A stretch of DNA of 64,000 nt, from the NCBI RefSeq assembly GCF_020991275.1, contig NZ_JAJLQY010000017.1, forward strand, positions 1 to 64,000, read 5' to 3'. Below the pieces are notes generated by a model. That model was given only the letters and a program-made list of their open reading frames with translations, searched no databases and was not told the origin of the DNA. Each line of letters starts with the position of its first letter. Positions within the stretch are counted from its first letter, which is position 1. Below, piece by piece: positions 9,226-18,157 of the stretch. Origin of the DNA: Actinocorallia sp. API 0066. GTDB taxonomy: Bacteria; Actinomycetota; Actinomycetes; Streptosporangiales; Streptosporangiaceae. A program made the position numbers and the translations under genes.

Positions 9226-9882
9226 ATGACACCCGACCGACCCCACCGACCCGAACGACCCGACAGCGCCGCCGCGCCGGACCTGCGGACCCTGCGGATC
9301 GTGCACCGGGCGATGCGCGCCGAGACCCGTCGGCTCGCCGCGCTCGCCGCCGAGCAGGGCGACCTGCCGTTCCCGCCGGAGCGGGAGGCGGCCCTACGGC
9401 GTCACCTCGGGCACCTGCTGGCCGAGGTGCACGGCCACCACACCAAGGAGGACACCGTCCTGTGGCCCGTGATCGCCGCGGCCGCGGGGGCCGCGATCGA
9501 CCTCGGGCCGCTCACCGACGACCACAACGCCATCGAGCCGTGCCTGGCCGCCGTCCGGGACGGCCGGGGCGTCGCCCGCGCCAAGGCGCTCGCCGACCTC
9601 CGGGACCTCCTGGACGAGCACATCACCGACGAGGAGGCGACCGTCTTCCCGGTCGTCCGGCGCTACGTCACGGCCGCCGACTGGAAGCGGTGCGAACAGC
9701 GCATGGCCAGGGGCGCGAGCCTCGCCCAGCTCCGCTGGACGCTGCCCTACCTGGCCTCGCACTGCGCCCCGGACGACCTCGCCGTCCTCACCGCCCAGGC
9801 CGGGCCCGTCTTCCGGCTCCTGCTCCGCCTGACGCGGCCGTCCTACGAGCGGCTCCAGCGGGCCGTCTACGGGGCCGGCTGA
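9226..9882 (+). CDS. Hemerythrin HHE cation-binding domain protein
   Basis: 218 residues, predicted cytosolic, all helical. Iron ligands of the hemerythrin fold are visible in order: HRAMRAETRR, EVHGHHTKED, DDHNAIEP and LDEHITDEEATVFPVV. Bacterial members of this family act as oxygen, NO or iron sensors; no further domain is attached, so the role is open. It is divergent from era (106 bp between starts) and its 3' end overlaps the next gene on the other strand by 16 bp, so antisense effects between the two transcripts are possible. Confidence 0.8.
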   Translation: MTPDRPHRPERPDSAAAPDLRTLRIVHRAMRAETRRLAALAAEQGDLPFPPEREAALRRHLGHLLAEVHGHHTKEDTVLWPVIAAAAGAAIDLGPLTDDHNAIEPCLAAVRDGRGVARAKALADLRDLLDEHITDEEATVFPVVRRYVTAADWKRCEQRMARGASLAQLRWTLPYLASHCAPDDLAVLTAQAGPVFRLLLRLTRPSYERLQRAVYGAG

Positions 9883-12800
9883 GCCAGGCACCTCTCCTCC
9901 CAGTACCGCGACCCGGCCTTGCGCGCGGCCTCAGCGCCGCGCGCGTACAGGTCGGACGCCGACGGCAGGCCGAGGAAGGCGGCCGCCTCGCCGAGCACCC
10001 ATCCGGCGGGGCAGAGCGCGACGGCCCCGGTGCTCGTGCCCACGTACAGGTCGGCGTAGGACAGCAGCCGCGTGTAGGCGGTCTCGACGGCCGCCCTGTC
10101 CTTCACCGCCATCGCGGCCAACAGCCGGAGCGCGCCGCTCAGGTCCTCGATGTAGTCGGCGCGGATCTCCTCGGCGGGGTCGAACACCGCGCGCGCCTCG
10201 TCCACCCTGCCGTTCTCGGCGAGCGTGAGCACGTACGCGTCACGGGCGGCGCCCGCCGGGATCATCGCGTACAGGACCGCCGCGTCGTCCACGAGTTCGG
10301 CGATCCGGCCCTGGGTGAGCCGGATGCTGAGGCGGCCCGCCCAGGCCATGCCGATCTCGCCGCCGAACAGGCTGTGCTTGACCATGCTCGCGAGGACCGT
10401 CTCGTAGGCCGCCTCCGCCTCGTCCAGCCGTCCGGCGAGGGCGAGGTCCATGCAGGGCGCCCAGGCGGCGATGCCGACGAGCAGCGCCATCTGGTACCGC
10501 TCGGCGAGCCGCAGGCCCTCGTCCAGCTGCTGCCGTGCCGTCGCGAAGTCCAGCTTGCCGAGGGCGACCTTGTGCAGGCACAGGTGCGCGAGGGCGAGAT
10601 GCTGGCCGAGCCCGTGCGCCCGCGCCACGTCGATCGCCTCCCGCGCGATCTCCTCCCGCAGGGCGAGGTCGGCGGCGCCGCGGTGCCGGTTGGTGTAGAG
10701 GCTGTGCAGGGCGGAGGCGAGCAGCTCCCCGCCGCCCAGTCCCCGGGCGAGCGCGACGGCGAGCACCGCCGTCTCGCCGCCCCTGTCCTCCGGGTGGCTC
10801 TCCAGCTCGAACGCCAGCGACGTGAGCAGCCTGACCTTCGTCTCGCCGTCGGGCAGCCGCTCGATCGTCTTGTCCATGAGCGCGACGAGTTCCTCGTCGC
10901 GCTGCCCGTAGCGGCGGATGTTCCACAGCGGGAACGCGTCGAGGGAGCCGAGGACGCGGGCGGTCAGCTCCGGGTCGTCCAGCTCCCGCAGGGTCGGCAG
11001 CGCGCCCTGCCTCAGCTCCCGGGCGGGCATGAACTCCCCCGACAGGACGAGCGCGCGCACGAGCCGCGCGGTCAACTCCATGCCCTGGCGCGGGTCGCCT
11101 TCGGCGCGCGTGTGCGCGTCCAGGGCCGACGTCCACAGTTCGACGGCCGTCGGGTGGGCGAACCTGCGTTCGGCGGCTTCCGCCGCGCGGGCGGCGTGGT
11201 GGGCGGCGCGGGCGAGGTCGGTTCCGGCGGCCAGGTGGTGGTGGGCGAGGGCTGAGGCGTCGGCGGAAGGCAGGTCCTCCAGGACCGCCGCGACCCTTCC
11301 GTGGAGGCGGGCCCTGCGCAGGCCGGACAGCTCGGCGTACAGGGTGTCGCGGACCAGGACGTGCGCGAACCTGACGCGGGAGCCGTCCTCGGCCAGCAGG
11401 CCCGTCACCAGAGCGGCCTCCAGCGCTTCCAGGACCGTCTCCTCATCGACGGCGCAGACGGCCGTGAGGAGATCCGGGTCGACGTCCCTGCCGATGACCG
11501 AGGCGGTGCGCAGGACCGTCCCGGCCGTCGCGGGCAGCCTTGAGACGCGGCGGCGCAGCACGTCACCGACGCCGGAGGGCACCTCGCGCAAGGCCGCCTC
11601 GGGCCCTTCGGCGTCGAGCAGGCGGGCGGTCTCCCTGACGAAGAACGGATTGCCGCCGGTGCGCTCGGCCACGGCGGTGAGCACGTGCGGCGCCACCTCC
11701 CGGCCGCAGACCCGCGTGACGAGGTCCGCGACGGCGTCGGCGGAGAGCCCGTCGAGCTCGACCCGGACGGGCTCGTGCCGGGCCAGCGACGCGAGCGTGT
11801 CGGTGAGCGCACCGGTCTGCTCCGTCGGCCGGTAGGTGCCGACGAACAGCACGTCCGGCGCCTGCTCGGGCAGGCCCGCGAGCAGGCCCAGGGTCTCGGC
11901 GTCGGCCCGGTGCAGGTCCTCCAGCACGACGACGAGCGGCGTCTCGGCGGACAGGCCCGCCAGATACCGCGCGACGGCACGGTGCAGCCGGAACCTGGCC
12001 ACCGACAGGTCGCCCGCCGGGACGAGCGCGTCGTCGTCCAGGAGCGGGGCGAGGGCGTCGGCGAGCGCGTCCGGCACCGGGTGCCTGGCGTGCAGCGCGC
12101 GCAGCAGCTCGGCCCACGCCCACGCGGCGGGCGCGCCGTCCACCTCGGGCGCGCGGCCCCACGCCTGGCGCCTGCCGTCGGCGGCGAGGTCACGGCACAG
12201 CCGTTCGGCGAACGCCGTCTTGCCCGCGCCCGCCTCGCCCGTCAGCAGCACGACCCGCCTTCCCGCCCGGACGGCGGCCAGCACCTCGGCGAGTTCGCTT
12301 TCGCGGCCCAGGAGGGGTTCGCCCTCGGGCTCCGGCTCGTGTGCGCGCGGCGTCCGCCGGACCAGCGAGACCGGCTCGCCCACGGTCAGCTCCGCGGCCT
12401 GCCGCAGGATGTCCTGTTCCAGCCGTTGCAGGGGCGGGCCCGGATCAACGCCCAGCTCGTCGGCGAGCAGCGCGCGCACCTTGCGCAGCGCGGCGAGCGC
12501 GTCGGCCTGGCGGCCCGCCTGGTAGAGGCCGAGCGCCAGCAGCCGCCAAGGCTCCTCGCGCAGGGGGAAAGCCGCCGTGTGCGCCTCAAGGTCGGGCAGC
12601 GCCTGCGCGGCCGCCCCGGCCCGCAGCATCGCCGCCGCCCTGCGCTCCACCGCCGTCAGCCGCAGCTCCTCCAGCCTGACGCCTTCGGCCTCCGCCCACG
12701 GCAGGTCGGCGAACTCGGCGTAGGCCGGGCCGCGCCACAGGTCGAGCGCGGCGTCCGCGCACTCCCACGCGGCGCGCGGCTCGGCGCTGCGCCGCACGAG

Positions 12801-13130
12801 GTCCTCGAACCGCCAGACGTCCACCGCCGCGTCGTCAAGGCGCAGCGCGTAGCCGGGCGGCCGGGTGACGAGCACCGTGGCGGGCGTGCGCGGCGGCCTG
12901 TCCGGCTCCAGGGCGCGGCGCAGGTGCGACACAAAAGCCTGCACCCCGGCCAGCGCCCGCGCCGGGGCCTCGCCCGGCCACAGGTCGTCGATGAGCCGCT
13001 CCACCGGCACCATCCGGCCGCGCGCGGCGACCAGCCGGGCGAGGACGGCGCGCTGCCGGGTGCCGCCGAGGTCGGCGGGCCGGCCCGCCACGCGGGCTTC
13101 CAGTGCGCCCAGGGCGCGGATCTGAACCAT
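9867..13130 (-). CDS. Large SARP-family transcriptional regulator with ATPase and TPR domains
   Basis: 1,087 residues from the ATG at 13130. The N-terminus is an OmpR-type winged helix (residues 1-95, RQRAVLARL and WPGEAPARALAGVQAFVSHLRR) followed by a bacterial transcriptional activation domain with the usual ending LLADELGVDPGPPLQRLEQDIL (about 100-245). Then comes an AAA-type ATPase with Walker A GEAGAGKT (298-305) and Walker B VVLEDLH, and a long helical-repeat C-terminus. There is no LuxR helix-turn-helix at the end. An in-frame GTG at 13202 overlapping the MMPL stop is possible, but the terminator hairpin inside that stretch favours 13130. Confidence 0.85.
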   Translation of the reverse strand: MVQIRALGALEARVAGRPADLGGTRQRAVLARLVAARGRMVPVERLIDDLWPGEAPARALAGVQAFVSHLRRALEPDRPPRTPATVLVTRPPGYALRLDDAAVDVWRFEDLVRRSAEPRAAWECADAALDLWRGPAYAEFADLPWAEAEGVRLEELRLTAVERRAAAMLRAGAAAQALPDLEAHTAAFPLREEPWRLLALGLYQAGRQADALAALRKVRALLADELGVDPGPPLQRLEQDILRQAAELTVGEPVSLVRRTPRAHEPEPEGEPLLGRESELAEVLAAVRAGRRVVLLTGEAGAGKTAFAERLCRDLAADGRRQAWGRAPEVDGAPAAWAWAELLRALHARHPVPDALADALAPLLDDDALVPAGDLSVARFRLHRAVARYLAGLSAETPLVVVLEDLHRADAETLGLLAGLPEQAPDVLFVGTYRPTEQTGALTDTLASLARHEPVRVELDGLSADAVADLVTRVCGREVAPHVLTAVAERTGGNPFFVRETARLLDAEGPEAALREVPSGVGDVLRRRVSRLPATAGTVLRTASVIGRDVDPDLLTAVCAVDEETVLEALEAALVTGLLAEDGSRVRFAHVLVRDTLYAELSGLRRARLHGRVAAVLEDLPSADASALAHHHLAAGTDLARAAHHAARAAEAAERRFAHPTAVELWTSALDAHTRAEGDPRQGMELTARLVRALVLSGEFMPARELRQGALPTLRELDDPELTARVLGSLDAFPLWNIRRYGQRDEELVALMDKTIERLPDGETKVRLLTSLAFELESHPEDRGGETAVLAVALARGLGGGELLASALHSLYTNRHRGAADLALREEIAREAIDVARAHGLGQHLALAHLCLHKVALGKLDFATARQQLDEGLRLAERYQMALLVGIAAWAPCMDLALAGRLDEAEAAYETVLASMVKHSLFGGEIGMAWAGRLSIRLTQGRIAELVDDAAVLYAMIPAGAARDAYVLTLAENGRVDEARAVFDPAEEIRADYIEDLSGALRLLAAMAVKDRAAVETAYTRLLSYADLYVGTSTGAVALCPAGWVLGEAAAFLGLPSASDLYARGAEAARKAGSRYWEERCLAQPAP

Positions 13131-13154
13131 CTCGCGGGCATCATAAAACGCCAC

Positions 13155-13186
13155 GGGGTCCGGGCGCTCACGAGCGCCAGGACCCC
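13155..13186 (-). terminator. Intrinsic terminator downstream of the MMPL gene
   Basis: GGGGTCCGGGCGCT (13155-13168) pairs with AGCGCCAGGACCCC (13173-13186) with one G/A mismatch and a 4-nt loop. On the minus strand it is followed by GTGGCG and a TTTT run, the classic intrinsic form. It ends MMPL transcription 12 bp after that stop codon and lies upstream of the favoured start of the SARP regulator. Confidence 0.75.
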
Positions 13187-13198
13187 CGACGAACCCAC

Positions 13199-15298
13199 TC
13201 ACCCGACGAGCTCCAGCTCGTCCTTGCGGGCGCTCTCACCGTGCGCGTCAACCTTCGGCAGCACCCGGTCGAGCGAGGCGGGCAGCCACCAGTTCCAGCG
13301 GCCGAGCAGGGCCATCGCGGCGGGCACCAGGACCAGCCGGACCAGCGTCGCGTCCACCGCGACGGCGACGGCCAGGCCCACGCCCATCTGCTTGATCACC
13401 ACGCCCGGATCGAGCACGAACCCGGTGAACACCGCGATCATGATCAACGCGGCGCTGGTGATGATCCGGCCCGTCGCGGCCAGGCCCGACACGACCGAGC
13501 CGCGCGCGTCGCCCGTCCGCAGGTATTCCTCGCGGATCCGGGACAGGAGGAACACCTCGTAGTCCATCGAGATCCCGAACAGGGCGGCGAACATCAGCGG
13601 CAGCACAAAGCTGGACACCGGGACGCCGTGCGGCAGGCCCATCAGGTCGGTGCCCCAACCCCACTGGAACAGCGCGGTGACCACACCGTAGGCGGCGCCG
13701 ATCGAGAGCAGGTTCATCGCGGCCGCCTTGAGCGGCACCACGATGGACCGGAAGACGAGCAGGAGAAGCACACACGACGTGCCGACGACCACCAGGATGA
13801 CGATCCACAGGCGAGACGTGACGATGTCGTCCACGTCGGCGTAGACGGCGGTGAGCCCGGTGACGTCGCCTCCGTGCGGGCGGACGGCGGCGCGGACGTC
13901 CTCCAGAAGCGGGATGATCCGCTCATCCTGCGGGCCGAACTCGGGCACGACCGCGATGGCGGCGGCGTCACCGCCCGGCGAAAGCACCGGCTCGGCCACC
14001 GACGCGACGCCTTCCAGGCCCGCGAGCCGCTCCTTGACGGCCGCCGGGTCGGCCGCCTTGTCCTTCAGGTCGAGCGCGACGATGAACGGGCCGTTCGCGC
14101 CGGGACCGTAGGCGTCGGCGATGAGGTCGTACGCCTGCCTGACCGTCGTCGAGGACGGCTCGGAACTCGCGTCGCTCGGCCAACTGCGCATCGCCAGGGC
14201 GGGCGCGCAGAGCGCCAGCAGCAGGGTGAGCGCGGCCAGCAGCCACGGCACCGGGCGGGCGCCGACCCGCCGCGCCCACGCGGCGACCTTCGGCGACGCG
14301 ACCGCGACGGGCGCGCCCGCCCGCTCCCGGCGGCGCAGCACCCGCCGTCCGGCCAGACCCAGCAGCGCGGGCAGCAGCGTGACGGCCGAAGCGACGGACG
14401 CGGCCACCACGAGCCCCGTCGCATACCCCATGCTGACGAACGCGGGCAGACCGGCGAAGACCAGCCCGCACAGGGCGAACAGCACGGTCATCCCCGCGAA
14501 CACCACGGACTTGCCCGCCGTGGCGTTCGCCGACGCCGCCGCCTCCGGCACCGCGTCGCCCGCCGCGAGGTTCTCCCGGAACCGGGTCAGCACGAACAGC
14601 GCGTAGTCGATGCCGACGCCAAGACCGATCATGATCGCGAGCGTCGGCGTTGTGGTGCCGACCTCGGTGACGGCCGCGAGCAGCGTGATCCCCGAGACGC
14701 CCACGCCGAGCCCGGTGAGCGCGACGGCGAGCGGCAGCCCCGCCGCCGCGACCGACCCGAACGCCAGGAACAGGATCACCAGCGCGGCCGCGACCCCGAC
14801 CGCCTCGGACGTGCCCGACGGCGCCGACACGTTCTCCGGCAACTGCCCGCCGAACTCCGTCCGCGCGCCGGGGACACGCGCGGCGTCCTCCAGCGCGGCC
14901 AGGCTCTCCTTCGGCTCCAGATCCGTGACCGGCAGGTCGTAGCGGACCGTCAGGAGCGCCGTGCGGCCGTCGGGGCTGGGCGCCGGGCCCTCGACCCCCG
15001 CCACGTGCGGCAGCGCCGCCAGACGCGTCCTGACCGTCGCCAGCTCGGCCGCGTCCAGCGGGCCCGCGCCGTGCACCACGACCCGCGCCTCGGCCCCGGC
15101 CATCGCCGGGAAGCGCTCGGTCAGCAGGTCGGTCGCCCGCTGCGAGCCGCTGCCCTCCAGCCGGTAGTCGTCCTGCAGCGCACCGCCCAGCGCGGCCGCG
15201 AGGCCCGCGAAGACGGCCACCGCGAGGACCCACAGACCGATCGTCCGCCAGGGCCGCCGCGCGGCCGACCCTCCCAGGCGGTACAGCAAGCGTGACAT
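13199..15298 (-). CDS. MMPL/RND-family transporter
   Basis: 699-residue inner-membrane exporter of the MMPL branch of RND pumps, built as two homologous halves: a first transmembrane helix, a large extracellular loop, five helices, then the same again. The paired proton-relay motifs GIDYALF in the first half and SMDYEVF in the second are both intact. Family members export lipids, drugs or toxic compounds; the substrate is unknown. A 43-bp palindrome covers the leader and ribosome binding site, so expression is probably tightly controlled. The neighbouring SARP regulator points to specialised or stress-linked use. Confidence 0.85.
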   Translation of the reverse strand: MSRLLYRLGGSAARRPWRTIGLWVLAVAVFAGLAAALGGALQDDYRLEGSGSQRATDLLTERFPAMAGAEARVVVHGAGPLDAAELATVRTRLAALPHVAGVEGPAPSPDGRTALLTVRYDLPVTDLEPKESLAALEDAARVPGARTEFGGQLPENVSAPSGTSEAVGVAAALVILFLAFGSVAAAGLPLAVALTGLGVGVSGITLLAAVTEVGTTTPTLAIMIGLGVGIDYALFVLTRFRENLAAGDAVPEAAASANATAGKSVVFAGMTVLFALCGLVFAGLPAFVSMGYATGLVVAASVASAVTLLPALLGLAGRRVLRRRERAGAPVAVASPKVAAWARRVGARPVPWLLAALTLLLALCAPALAMRSWPSDASSEPSSTTVRQAYDLIADAYGPGANGPFIVALDLKDKAADPAAVKERLAGLEGVASVAEPVLSPGGDAAAIAVVPEFGPQDERIIPLLEDVRAAVRPHGGDVTGLTAVYADVDDIVTSRLWIVILVVVGTSCVLLLLVFRSIVVPLKAAAMNLLSIGAAYGVVTALFQWGWGTDLMGLPHGVPVSSFVLPLMFAALFGISMDYEVFLLSRIREEYLRTGDARGSVVSGLAATGRIITSAALIMIAVFTGFVLDPGVVIKQMGVGLAVAVAVDATLVRLVLVPAAMALLGRWNWWLPASLDRVLPKVDAHGESARKDELELVG

Positions 15299-15304
15299 CT
15301 CTGC

Positions 15305-15347
15305 CCTTTCTCCAAGGTGGTCTTGTCCTGATCACCTTGGAGAAAGG
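15305..15347 (-). promoter_or_regulatory. 15-bp perfect inverted repeat over the MMPL ribosome binding site
   Basis: CCTTTCTCCAAGGTG (15305-15319) and CACCTTGGAGAAAGG (15333-15347) are exact reverse complements around a 13-nt centre. The ATG of the MMPL gene is at 15298, and its purine-rich binding site GGAGAAAGGG falls inside the arm proximal to it. It could be a repressor operator, or an RNA hairpin that hides the binding site, or both. A 30-nt exact dyad in 71% GC DNA is very unlikely by chance. Confidence 0.75.
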
Positions 15348-15407
15348 CCCTTGCGCACCGGTTGCCCCCGACTTGCGTGTTCACTTGGCCCGGAGGCCAG
15401 GCGCATG

Positions 15408-15722
15408 TCAGAGGGTGACGCGTACCGTGCCGTCTGGGGCGGCGACCAGCACCGGGGCGGTGGCGCCCAGGTCGCGGACGGCGGTGATGTCCGGGTCGGC
15501 GCCCGCGGTGACTACGGCGGCCGCCTCCAGGGACTCGGCGCCGCTCGCCACGGCCATGGCGACGGCCGTCTGGAGCGCGGTCAGGTTCAGGCTGGGCAGC
15601 GCCACCGTGGAGGCGGTGTAGGTGCGGCCCGTCTCGTCCCGCACCGCGGCGCCCTCCGCGGCGCCGTTGCGCGCGCGGGTGGCGCGCGCGAGCTTGATGA
15701 GCTTCTCGTCCTCGGGGTTCAC
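15408..15722 (-). CDS. Cytidine deaminase-like protein lacking catalytic residues
   Basis: 104 residues, cytosolic. The order of secondary structure (KLIKLARATRARNGAAEGAAVRDETGRTYTASTV...LNLTALQTAVAMAVASG) follows the tetrameric cytidine deaminase fold, and its place before era matches the cdd gene of other actinomycetes. The zinc-binding C-A-E of active enzymes is replaced by ALQ, and the later P-C-x-x-C motif is absent, so no zinc site or proton-shuttling Glu remains. I infer a conserved non-catalytic role or a decaying gene. Its start overlaps the lipoprotein stop by four bases. Confidence 0.7.
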   Translation of the reverse strand: MNPEDEKLIKLARATRARNGAAEGAAVRDETGRTYTASTVALPSLNLTALQTAVAMAVASGAESLEAAAVVTAGADPDITAVRDLGATAPVLVAAPDGTVRVTL

Positions 15723-16375
15723 GGGCTCACCTTAGCGGCGCGTTCCAGCCGGACGGCGGCCGCCTCCGCGGCCGTCGCGGCCGGGCCCTCCTGGCCGGGG
15801 CGCAGCAGCGCCGGCCCCGCCACCAGCAGCAGATCGCCGCCCACCCGGTGCACGACCACCTCGTAGCTGATCCGCATGCCCTCCGGCGTCTCCTGCCGGT
15901 AGGCGACCGCCGCGGTGTCGGCCGCCGCGAGCCGGGGCTGGCGGGCGTGCGCCCGGCCCAGCCTCAGCACCCCCTGGCCCGCCGCCGCCTCCACCACCTG
16001 GCATCCCGCGATGAACCGCCGCGCGTCGGCGACCGCCTTGCGGGCGTCGGCCTCACCCAGCCGCAGCACCCGCTGGCTGAGCGTCGCGCTGGGCTCGGCC
16101 CGGTAGAACGCCGTCTGCGCGCGCGGCGCCGAGATCCGCTGGCCCCTGCCGTCGGCGAGGGCGAAGAGGTCGGCGCAGTCGCGGTCGAACGGGACGACGC
16201 CGCGGAACACCTCCTGCGGCTCGGCGGGCAGGAACCCGTGCGGCGCCTCGGCCGCCGTCAACAGGGCCGCCTCAGGCCCCTGCGGCGGCGGCGCGGGCGC
16301 CGCCTCCCGCGTCCCGCAGCCCACGACGGACGCCGCGACGGCGACGCACACGGCACAGCACATGACGCGCCCCAT
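15719..16375 (-). CDS. Putative secreted lipoprotein of unknown function
   Basis: 218 residues with a lipoprotein signal: hydrophobic segment then SVVGC with the lipidated Cys at 20, followed by a Pro/Ala-rich spacer. The body contains two further Cys (RDCADLF and AGCQVVE), probably a disulphide on the outer face, and resembles the extracellular sensor-like lipoproteins of actinomycetes in general form only. I do not recognise the family with certainty. It sits between corC and the deaminase-like gene, a position normally without a gene. Confidence 0.65.
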   Translation of the reverse strand: MGRVMCCAVCVAVAASVVGCGTREAAPAPPPQGPEAALLTAAEAPHGFLPAEPQEVFRGVVPFDRDCADLFALADGRGQRISAPRAQTAFYRAEPSATLSQRVLRLGEADARKAVADARRFIAGCQVVEAAAGQGVLRLGRAHARQPRLAAADTAAVAYRQETPEGMRISYEVVVHRVGGDLLLVAGPALLRPGQEGPAATAAEAAAVRLERAAKVSP

Positions 16376-16430
16376 GGAACCCCCCCGAACTCCCCGCCGT
16401 CGGCAGAGACGTTCCCGTGGCCCCGGCGCG

Positions 16431-17675
16431 TCAACCCTCGGCGGCCTCCGGCGGCAGCGGCTCGACCAGCACCGTGGAGATCCGGTTGCGCCGCCCGGCC
16501 AGGCTCTCGGCCGTCAGCCGCAGGCCCGCCACCTCGGCCGTGGACCCGGCGATCGCGACCCTGCCGAGCGCGTGCGCGAGCAGACCCCCGACCGTCTCGA
16601 CGTCCTCGACCTCGATGCGCGCGCCCGTCAGCTCGGCCAGCTCCTCCACGCCCATCCGCGCGGTGACCCGGATCGAGCCGCCCTCCAGGCGCTCCACGCG
16701 GGGCGCCTCGTTGTCGTACTCGTCGGCGATCTCCCCGACGATCTCCTCAAGGATGTCCTCGATCGTCACCAGGCCCGCGGTGCCGCCGTACTCGTCGATG
16801 ACGACGGCGACGTGGGTGTGCTCCGCCTGCATCTCGCGCAGCAGGTCGTCCACCGGCTTGGAGTCCGGCACGAAGGTCGGCTCCCGCATCAGCGCGGCCA
16901 CCCGCTCGCCCGACGCGTCCTCGGTGGACTCGTGCAGCCGCCGCACGACGTCCTTCAGGTAGGCGACGCCCACAACGTCGTCCTCGTTCTCACCCGTCAC
17001 CGGGATCCGCGAGAACCCCGAGCGCAACGAAAGCGACAGGACCTGCTTCAGCGTCTTCTCCCGCTCGATGAACACGATGTCGGTGCGCGGCACCATCACC
17101 TCGCGCACCACCGTGTCGCCCAGCTCGAACACCGAGTGGATCATCTCGCGCTCGTCCGGCTCGATCAGGCTGCGCTGCTCGGCGAGGTCCACCAGGTCGC
17201 GCAGCTCCGCCTCGGTCGCGAACGGGCCCTCCCGGAACCCCCTGCCGGGGGTGAGCGCGTTGCCGAGCAGGATCAGCAGCCGCACCAGCGGGCCCAGCAC
17301 CCGGGCCAGCGGATGGACGACCACCGCGCCCGCCAGCGCCACCTTGTCGGCGTGCTGGATGGCCAGCGTGCGCGGGCCCACCCCGACCAGCGTAAAACTC
17401 ACCAGGATCATGATGAGCGCGGCGACCACGTAGGCCCGCCACGTCTCGTCGAGCCAGCCGATGCACAGGTCCGCGACGATCACCGTCGCCGACACCTCGC
17501 ACGACGTGCGCAGCAGCAGGAGCAGGCTCACGTAGCGCGCGGGATCGGCGACGACGGCCGACAACTGAGCCGACCCCAGCTCCGCCACCCGCACCCGCGA
17601 CACCCGGGACAGTGCCGTCTCGGCGCTCGCGAACAGCCCCGCGAAGATCACCAGCAGCACGCTGACGGCGACCAT
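16431..17675 (-). CDS. CorC/HlyC family membrane protein (CNNM and CBS domains)
   Basis: 414 residues. N-terminal CNNM-type transmembrane domain (about 1-145, three or four helices), a CBS pair (about 190-310, VMVPRTDIVFIE and MREPTFVPDSKPVDDLLREM ... DEYGGTAGLVTIEDILEEIVGEI), and a C-terminal CorC/HlyC domain. The family acts in magnesium or cobalt homeostasis. It follows ybeY with 14 bp between, in the conserved phoH-ybeY-corC order, so it is probably co-transcribed with those ribosome/RNA maturation genes. Confidence 0.9.
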   Translation of the reverse strand: MVAVSVLLVIFAGLFASAETALSRVSRVRVAELGSAQLSAVVADPARYVSLLLLLRTSCEVSATVIVADLCIGWLDETWRAYVVAALIMILVSFTLVGVGPRTLAIQHADKVALAGAVVVHPLARVLGPLVRLLILLGNALTPGRGFREGPFATEAELRDLVDLAEQRSLIEPDEREMIHSVFELGDTVVREVMVPRTDIVFIEREKTLKQVLSLSLRSGFSRIPVTGENEDDVVGVAYLKDVVRRLHESTEDASGERVAALMREPTFVPDSKPVDDLLREMQAEHTHVAVVIDEYGGTAGLVTIEDILEEIVGEIADEYDNEAPRVERLEGGSIRVTARMGVEELAELTGARIEVEDVETVGGLLAHALGRVAIAGSTAEVAGLRLTAESLAGRRNRISTVLVEPLPPEAAEG

Positions 17676-17689
17676 CCACAGCTGGGTGT

Positions 17690-18157
17690 TCAGCGCGACT
17701 CCCGCCAGCTCGCCAGCAGCTTCGCCTGGAGGCCGAACATCTCGGCGTGCTCCTCGGGCTCGGCGTGGTCATAACCCAGCAGGTGCAGGATGCCGTGCGT
17801 GCACAGCAGCTCCAGCTCGTCCTGGGTGGCGTGGCCCGCCGCCCGCGCCTGCCGCTCGGCGACCGCCGGGCACAGCACCACGTCGCCGAGCAGCCCCGGA
17901 TCGGCGGTGCCGTCCTCGGTGCCGCCCGACAGGTGGCCGGGCCGCAGCTCGTCCATCGGGAAGGCCAGCACGTCCGTCGGTTTGTCCTCGCCCATCCACT
18001 TCAGGTTCAGCTCGCGCATCGCCGGTTCGTCCACCATCAGCAGCGACAGCTCGGCCTGCGGATGGATGCGGAGCTGGCCCAGCACGTGCCGGGCCAGCGC
18101 GACCAGCGTCACCTCGTCGGCGGTGGCCGACGACTCGTTCAGCACCTCGATGCTCAC
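17690..18157 (-). CDS. ybeY: Endoribonuclease YbeY
   Basis: 155 residues, metal-dependent RNase needed for 16S rRNA 3'-end maturation and ribosome quality control. The zinc-binding motif HGILHLLGYDH is intact near the C-terminus, and the family motif TDVLAFPMDE is present. The GTG start at 18157 overlaps the phoH stop by four bases (GTGA), fixing the start and showing translational coupling. Confidence 0.95.
   Translation of the reverse strand: MSIEVLNESSATADEVTLVALARHVLGQLRIHPQAELSLLMVDEPAMRELNLKWMGEDKPTDVLAFPMDELRPGHLSGGTEDGTADPGLLGDVVLCPAVAERQARAAGHATQDELELLCTHGILHLLGYDHAEPEEHAEMFGLQAKLLASWRESR

Noticed and set aside
13131-13202. GTG start of the SARP regulator overlapping the MMPL stop
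   Set aside because: The stretch contains a T-tailed terminator hairpin and the extra residues lack conservation; start at 13130 preferred but not proven.
13103-15295. Very long rightward open frame opposite the MMPL gene
   Set aside because: It is a by-product of high GC on the other strand; its translation is Arg/Gly/Gln-rich without any domain, while the leftward frame is a clear transporter.
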